Shown one piece after another: positions 6,950-10,626 of a stretch of DNA of 10,626 bases. Every line of letters starts with the position of its first letter. Position 1 is the first letter of the stretch. Source of the DNA: Candidatus Bathyarchaeota archaeon. Lineage in GTDB: Archaea; Thermoproteota; Bathyarchaeia; Bathyarchaeales; Bathycorpusculaceae. The notes beneath the pieces were generated by a model. That model ran no database searches, had not been told where the DNA came from, and saw only the letters and a list, made by a program, of their open reading frames with translations. The stretch is taken from NCBI GenBank assembly GCA_030672945.1, contig DAOVFL010000020.1, forward strand, positions 1-10,626, written 5' to 3'. Position numbers and translations under genes: made by a program.

Positions 6950-7009
6950 TCAAGTTTCCCTCAATCCAGAATTGTTAAGGAACCTCATGTTTCCTTTTCA
7001 GCGTTTCTT
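6950..7009 (-). other. Short spacer with a 12-codon upstream ORF abutting the GTG start
   Basis: Between the membrane protein and the ATP-pyrophosphatase, an ATG at 6988 opens 12 codons ending in TGA, directly next to and in frame with the GTG at 6949. It may be chance, or a leader that terminates where the gene begins. The GAGGG ribosome site lies inside it. Confidence 0.35.
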
Positions 7010-9145
7010 CTACTGACCACCAACAACACTTATGTAGACCTCACTTCCACCATTTGTGTAAACCTTGTCTAAGTCATTAAAGAGAAAACTAAGCTCACTG
7101 GAGTTCCATACCAAACCTCTACTGACAATTTTTTCATAGATGACGTTCAATTTACTCAGGTAAACTGTCCCGTTGGTTACCACTATAGTAGTATTTGATA
7201 AAACGTTGATGTCTCCTTCGTATATCCCGCCGTAACTTGGTAATACTTTGTAATAAGAAACCCCGTCTGCATATATTTGCACTTGCCTGATGTCTATGTT
7301 CCTTGACATCCATTGAGCACATACTACACTTTGTTCATCAATGAAACCGGCTGAGCCATAGAGGCGCACTTTATCCATCCGATACTTGCTAAGAGGCACC
7401 GACCAAGACTCACTACCCGTTACTTCATAAATGAAACCTGTTTGAAAAAGAAAGTAAGGTACGAGCACGCTTACGACCAAGATTGAAACATAAAGCTGCT
7501 TTTTCCGCTTCGCTAGAAAACCGATGAATGTCTCGCAACCTAGCGCGAAGAAAGGCGCCAAAAAGAAAAGAATTATGTGATAAAACCTCGTCATGTTCAA
7601 GGTTAACGCGAATCGTGGCAGTAATATACACATCGCCAGTAGCAACATACTAAACGATGAAAAAAGAACATACTCTTCATCCATATTCGCGCGCACTTTA
7701 CGTCTAACTATCAACATGACAAAACCAACAACGATGAAAAATTGGGTAGCATAAGCGAACATTCTACTAAGTGCCTGCCAATAAGATTCCGCAGCTTCCA
7801 TTCCAAGCCCCCTCATCACGTCTCCCCCTCGTGATGTTGGATCAAAGAAGTCGTGAAGACTACGATACACGGTGTCTCCAAAGGATAGAAAACTCTCGAA
7901 AGATGCGGAAGAAGAAGTATAAATATACCAAGAAAACATCATTGCGAAAAATAATATAACTAAGGATAAGGTCAAGTTTTTACATCTATTTTTAGTTAAG
8001 AACATGTAAATCCAAGCTGTCGAAATGAAAAATAAGAAAATCAGCGAGAGTGCATAATGTGATGTTATCAGAGCAAAGCTGAGAATTACGAAGAATAATT
8101 TGCTGGTTGAGGAATCCAATTTTTCACTTAGAAGCACCAAGAACAATAAAACAAAGAAAAATTCGGCGATCATCTGCCTAGTTAGTCCTATCATTTCCAT
8201 GTAAAATGTCACTTGGCTCATTAAGAGAAAAGCCGAAATAAACGCCGTTTTTTTGCCTAGGTTTATTTGCCACATTTTGTATAAACCCAAGGGTACAAGT
8301 GAGAAAAGCAGTGGAAACAATATCTTCAGTATCCATGTTCCATCCATATTTAGTATGTTTGCATAAATCGTGGGAAGCATTGTTGTGCTAAGCATTGTGT
8401 TGAATCTTCCAAAGCGGGGGTCATCAAAATAGGCTGTTGAATCCCAGTACCCGTTCTCTTGGACCAGTTTGTATACGTAATATTCTGTATGTATGTCAGT
8501 TCCATAGATGTAGTTGGTAATAAGTGATGAATGGAAAAGAAGAGCAACTGCTATTGATAATATGATTAGTGCGTAAAGTTTTGACGACATGATTCTCTTT
8601 GGGACAATTGCTAAAAAGAAGATTATGGCAATTGCAAAGATTAGAAAAAGCAAAATTGAATTGTTCCCCATAGCATTGACGCAAAACGTGCCTACAACGC
8701 TTAAAATAGGAAGAGTTATAAGCAGTGGGGCCAAGAGAGACAACCCCAGAGTTTCAGTATCAAAAAGTTTAACATATTCGCTTCTTAAATAGACTAAAAG
8801 TGCGCCTATAAGGATGAAACCGTTCAGAATTATCATTAAAGGCATTGGCGAAAGCGGTTTTGAAACGCTAAGTATGGAAGAAAATTCGTTTATCAAAAGT
8901 CCGGCGAGTATGAGAAAAGCGACACTTAGCCCCACGGAGAAAAGAACAGTTTCCAATCTGCCAAGCTCATTCAACTTTAGCAGCTTGAGAATAATGAATC
9001 CTGGAACGAATGTGAAATAGAAAAATCCGATAACCTGCCAAGCAATCGAAACATCCAAAAACATCATAGCATAAGCTATAAACTGCAAAAACAGTATAAT
9101 CACTAGAAAATCCCTTGATTTCCACTTAACATGTATTAAATTCAT
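7010..9145 (-). CDS. Multipass membrane protein, GT-C/DUF2206-like putative glycosyltransferase
   Basis: The 711-residue protein has roughly 13-15 hydrophobic membrane segments through about residue 560, then a hydrophilic C-terminal domain of about 140 residues that probably lies outside the cell and holds N-glycosylation sequons (NTT, NGT, NSS). The first large loop contains YGTDIHTEYYVYK (214-226), with the acidic/His cluster D217, H219, E221 typical of GT-C enzymes that use lipid-phosphate-linked sugars. LTRQMIAEFFF (321-331) and TSHYALS (361-367) are further conserved-looking polar positions in the membrane core. These features resemble the archaeal DUF2206 family. It starts at an ATG with GGAGGG ten bases upstream and is the first gene of the minus-strand run, next to the divergent spacer. 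It would act on the outer face of the membrane, in transfer or extension of the glycan made by the downstream genes. Another possibility is an O-antigen ligase-like or flippase-like role. The family assignment is good, the exact activity inferred. Confidence 0.82.
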   Translation of the reverse strand: MNLIHVKWKSRDFLVIILFLQFIAYAMMFLDVSIAWQVIGFFYFTFVPGFIILKLLKLNELGRLETVLFSVGLSVAFLILAGLLINEFSSILSVSKPLSPMPLMIILNGFILIGALLVYLRSEYVKLFDTETLGLSLLAPLLITLPILSVVGTFCVNAMGNNSILLFLIFAIAIIFFLAIVPKRIMSSKLYALIILSIAVALLFHSSLITNYIYGTDIHTEYYVYKLVQENGYWDSTAYFDDPRFGRFNTMLSTTMLPTIYANILNMDGTWILKILFPLLFSLVPLGLYKMWQINLGKKTAFISAFLLMSQVTFYMEMIGLTRQMIAEFFFVLLFLVLLSEKLDSSTSKLFFVILSFALITSHYALSLIFLFFISTAWIYMFLTKNRCKNLTLSLVILFFAMMFSWYIYTSSSASFESFLSFGDTVYRSLHDFFDPTSRGGDVMRGLGMEAAESYWQALSRMFAYATQFFIVVGFVMLIVRRKVRANMDEEYVLFSSFSMLLLAMCILLPRFALTLNMTRFYHIILFFLAPFFALGCETFIGFLAKRKKQLYVSILVVSVLVPYFLFQTGFIYEVTGSESWSVPLSKYRMDKVRLYGSAGFIDEQSVVCAQWMSRNIDIRQVQIYADGVSYYKVLPSYGGIYEGDINVLSNTTIVVTNGTVYLSKLNVIYEKIVSRGLVWNSSELSFLFNDLDKVYTNGGSEVYISVVGGQ

Positions 9146-9267
9146 CTACCGAAAACCCTCCAATGTTCCATACTTAAAATGGTTTCCGTTACATGCGTCG
9201 TGTGTCGTAATACAGAAGACTTATTATGCGGTTCGGTGAATGCATAAATGAAGAGCATGTGAACAGT
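9146..9267. promoter_or_regulatory. Divergent intergenic region holding promoters for both strands
   Basis: This is the only divergent junction, so promoters in both directions are expected. AT-rich TATA-like words are present. Around 9220-9229 the element CTTATTATGC (minus strand GCATAATAAG) could serve either direction: about 50 bp of leader for the membrane protein, or a short leader for the hydrolase. A second candidate, TTTTAAGT on the minus strand at 9172-9179, would start transcription downstream of the GGAGGG at 9156-9161 and so fits less well. No operator palindrome stands out. Confidence 0.4.
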
Positions 9268-10626
9268 ATGAAAAGCATCCCAAATCCTTTTACCTATAGA
9301 ACACGAGTCATTAAACTAGCTGTAAAGGAAATGCAAAGCGCAAAGTTCTATGTAATATTCTTGGCATTTGTGATGCTTGCGGGAATTTTCAGTCTATCTC
9401 CTGCGATTTCATCATCGATGAATGATACTGTCATAAGAAGCACTGGTAGAATAGCAACGGCAACACCGCTAGCTTATAAGAGTGAAATACGAGGTGTATT
9501 CGTACAATGTGGCACATGGAGCAGTCCTCCCGACTGGGACGTGATGGCACAGACTTGCAAGGATTACAAAATTGATGCGATATACGGTGAGTTCCTGAGC
9601 ATCCACGGCGGATACTACGACAGTGCATACTCTGACTTAGCTGATATCTATGGAAACCAACTGGCTCAAGCCCTAGTTGCTTGTCATGCTAGAGACATTG
9701 AAGTTCACGTTTCCATGGATGTAGTTTATACTCCAAAACCTTCACAGACGGAGCTGAAATCTGTAGATGACGACGGAAACCCTTACCCTTGGACTTGTCC
9801 AATCAAACAACGAACATGGACTCGACTCTTGGTGGAAGAATTAGTCACCAATTATGACATTGACGGGTTTATGTTCGACTACATGCGTTATGCTGTCGCT
9901 GATATTTGTTACTGTTCAGAATGTAAAGCGAAGTTTGAGGAATACTTAGGAGAAAGCATTGATGTGAATAACTGGCCTCCAAATGGCGGTGATTTTATTT
10001 ACGGCGGTCCACGTAACAATGAATTCCTTGAGTGGCGTGTCATACCCATCACCGAGTTGGTGAGAGACATGCGTAACTGGATGTTGGCAATTAAGCCAAA
10101 CTTAAAATTTAGTTTGGCAGCTTGGACGTTATTTGATGATTCCGCTATTTACTGGCGGAAATTCATAGGTCAGGACACGGCTGATTGGATTAATAAAGGA
10201 TATATAGATGTGGTTGCTCCAATGATGTATACTTCAACAATAAGTAATTTAGAAAACTACATTCAAACAAGTAGAAAATATTTTACAGGTGGAGAAGAGG
10301 GGAAAATCACGTTTCTACCGTTCATTACAACAGGTGTAAGTAGTCCAATAGAACCTTCTGAATTCAAGGCTATAGTTGAAAAGTGTAGAAATATGGGAAC
10401 TGACGGGTGGATAATCTGGCGATACGGTGGACCAGGATGCGCCATTACGCCTGATATAACGGATTACCTTTCAATCATAGATATGCCGCCCGTTTTTTCG
10501 TTGAGCAACATAGATGTTTCTCCCGAAGAAGGAGAAGCAACAGTTGCCTGGACTACGGACTTGCCAGCCACCAGCAGAGTTGAGTACAACACGTCTCCGT
10601 TGTTCAACGCATCTTTCAGGTTGTGG
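9268..10626 (+). CDS. Secreted/anchored GHL10-like glycoside hydrolase with fibronectin-like domain, cut by window edge
   Basis: The frame is open for 453 codons to the window end. Residues about 26-47 form a hydrophobic segment followed by SPAISSS: a signal peptide or membrane anchor after a long basic N-terminus. A TIM-barrel domain then starts at EIRGVFVQCGTW (about 73-84) and contains YGEFLSIHGG (about 106-115), HVSMDVVY (147-154) and the family signature DIDGFMFDYMRY (197-208). There Asp204 and the nearby acids are where catalytic residues are expected in GHL10/DUF4015-type hydrolases. CYCSECK (214-220) may bind a metal. From about residue 406 a new domain starts, with VSPEEGEATVAWTTDLPATSRVEY, typical of fibronectin type III or purple acid phosphatase N-terminal folds, and it is cut by the edge. 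Upstream in-frame GTG (9259) and ATG (9226), and an internal ATG at 9331, are alternative starts; none has a strong ribosome site. The glycan cleaved is unknown; it could be the cell's own or an external polymer. Confidence 0.82.
   Translation, partial: MKSIPNPFTYRTRVIKLAVKEMQSAKFYVIFLAFVMLAGIFSLSPAISSSMNDTVIRSTGRIATATPLAYKSEIRGVFVQCGTWSSPPDWDVMAQTCKDYKIDAIYGEFLSIHGGYYDSAYSDLADIYGNQLAQALVACHARDIEVHVSMDVVYTPKPSQTELKSVDDDGNPYPWTCPIKQRTWTRLLVEELVTNYDIDGFMFDYMRYAVADICYCSECKAKFEEYLGESIDVNNWPPNGGDFIYGGPRNNEFLEWRVIPITELVRDMRNWMLAIKPNLKFSLAAWTLFDDSAIYWRKFIGQDTADWINKGYIDVVAPMMYTSTISNLENYIQTSRKYFTGGEEGKITFLPFITTGVSSPIEPSEFKAIVEKCRNMGTDGWIIWRYGGPGCAITPDITDYLSIIDMPPVFSLSNIDVSPEEGEATVAWTTDLPATSRVEYNTSPLFNASFRLW

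Noticed and set aside
7425..9020. Small ORFs within the 711-residue membrane protein gene
   Set aside because: These are shadow frames of a membrane protein gene; none has a start signal or domain.
9226..9267. Earlier start of the hydrolase at ATG 9226
   Set aside because: No ribosome site precedes it, and it overlaps the likely promoter element; kept only as an alternative.
1..10626. CRISPR array, tRNA/rRNA genes, insertion sequence or integrase
   Set aside because: I saw no spaced direct repeats, no cloverleaf-like conserved tRNA arms, no transposase motifs and no terminal inverted repeats on reading both strands.

Overview
The window looks like part of an archaeal genome, from a moderately AT-rich organism. 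Three things suggest this. Several genes have GAGG/GGAGGT Shine-Dalgarno sequences 6-10 nt before ATG, GTG or TTG starts. The large membrane protein resembles the archaeal DUF2206/GT-C type. The sugar enzymes look archaeal in style. The exact lineage cannot be fixed by eye; a Thermoproteota/Bathyarchaeia-like archaeon is a guess. No rRNA, tRNA, CRISPR array or mobile element was seen.

Layout: positions 9145 down to 1 form one long minus-strand run of glycan-type genes. In order of transcription they are: a 711-aa multipass GT-C-like membrane protein (9145-7010); a QueC/AsnB-like ATP-pyrophosphatase split by a one-base frameshift (6949-5614); a 72-aa orphan resembling the start of an asparagine-synthase glutaminase domain (5501-5283); a polysaccharide pyruvyl transferase-family protein (5280-4309); a family 2 glycosyltransferase (4249 or 4312 to 3233); a DUF362 protein (3153-2257); a Gfo/Idh/MocA sugar oxidoreductase whose best start is ACG (2222-1239); and a non-hydrolysing UDP-GlcNAc 2-epimerase, WecB type (1040 to the window edge, C-terminus cut). 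On the plus strand, diverging from a roughly 110-bp spacer, is a secreted or membrane-anchored GHL10-like glycoside hydrolase with a following fibronectin-like domain (9268 to the window edge).

How they may work together (inference): WecB would make UDP-ManNAc, the oxidoreductase would oxidise or reduce a nucleotide sugar, the GT2 enzyme would add sugars to a lipid-linked acceptor, the pyruvyl transferase-family protein would decorate the chain, and the GT-C membrane protein would act on the outer face of the membrane using a lipid-linked donor. The divergent hydrolase may act on the finished glycan or on an external one. The ATP-pyrophosphatase and DUF362 genes are the parts whose roles cannot be assigned.

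The most notable point is four departures from the expected sequence inside about 6.5 kb of this run: a frameshift at an A5 tract, a gene reduced to its first ~55-70 codons next to a GC-dinucleotide tract, an ACG where ATG is expected, and a Gly in place of the usual Glu in the GTRPE signature of WecB. They could reflect decay of the locus, recoding, or errors in a draft assembly.
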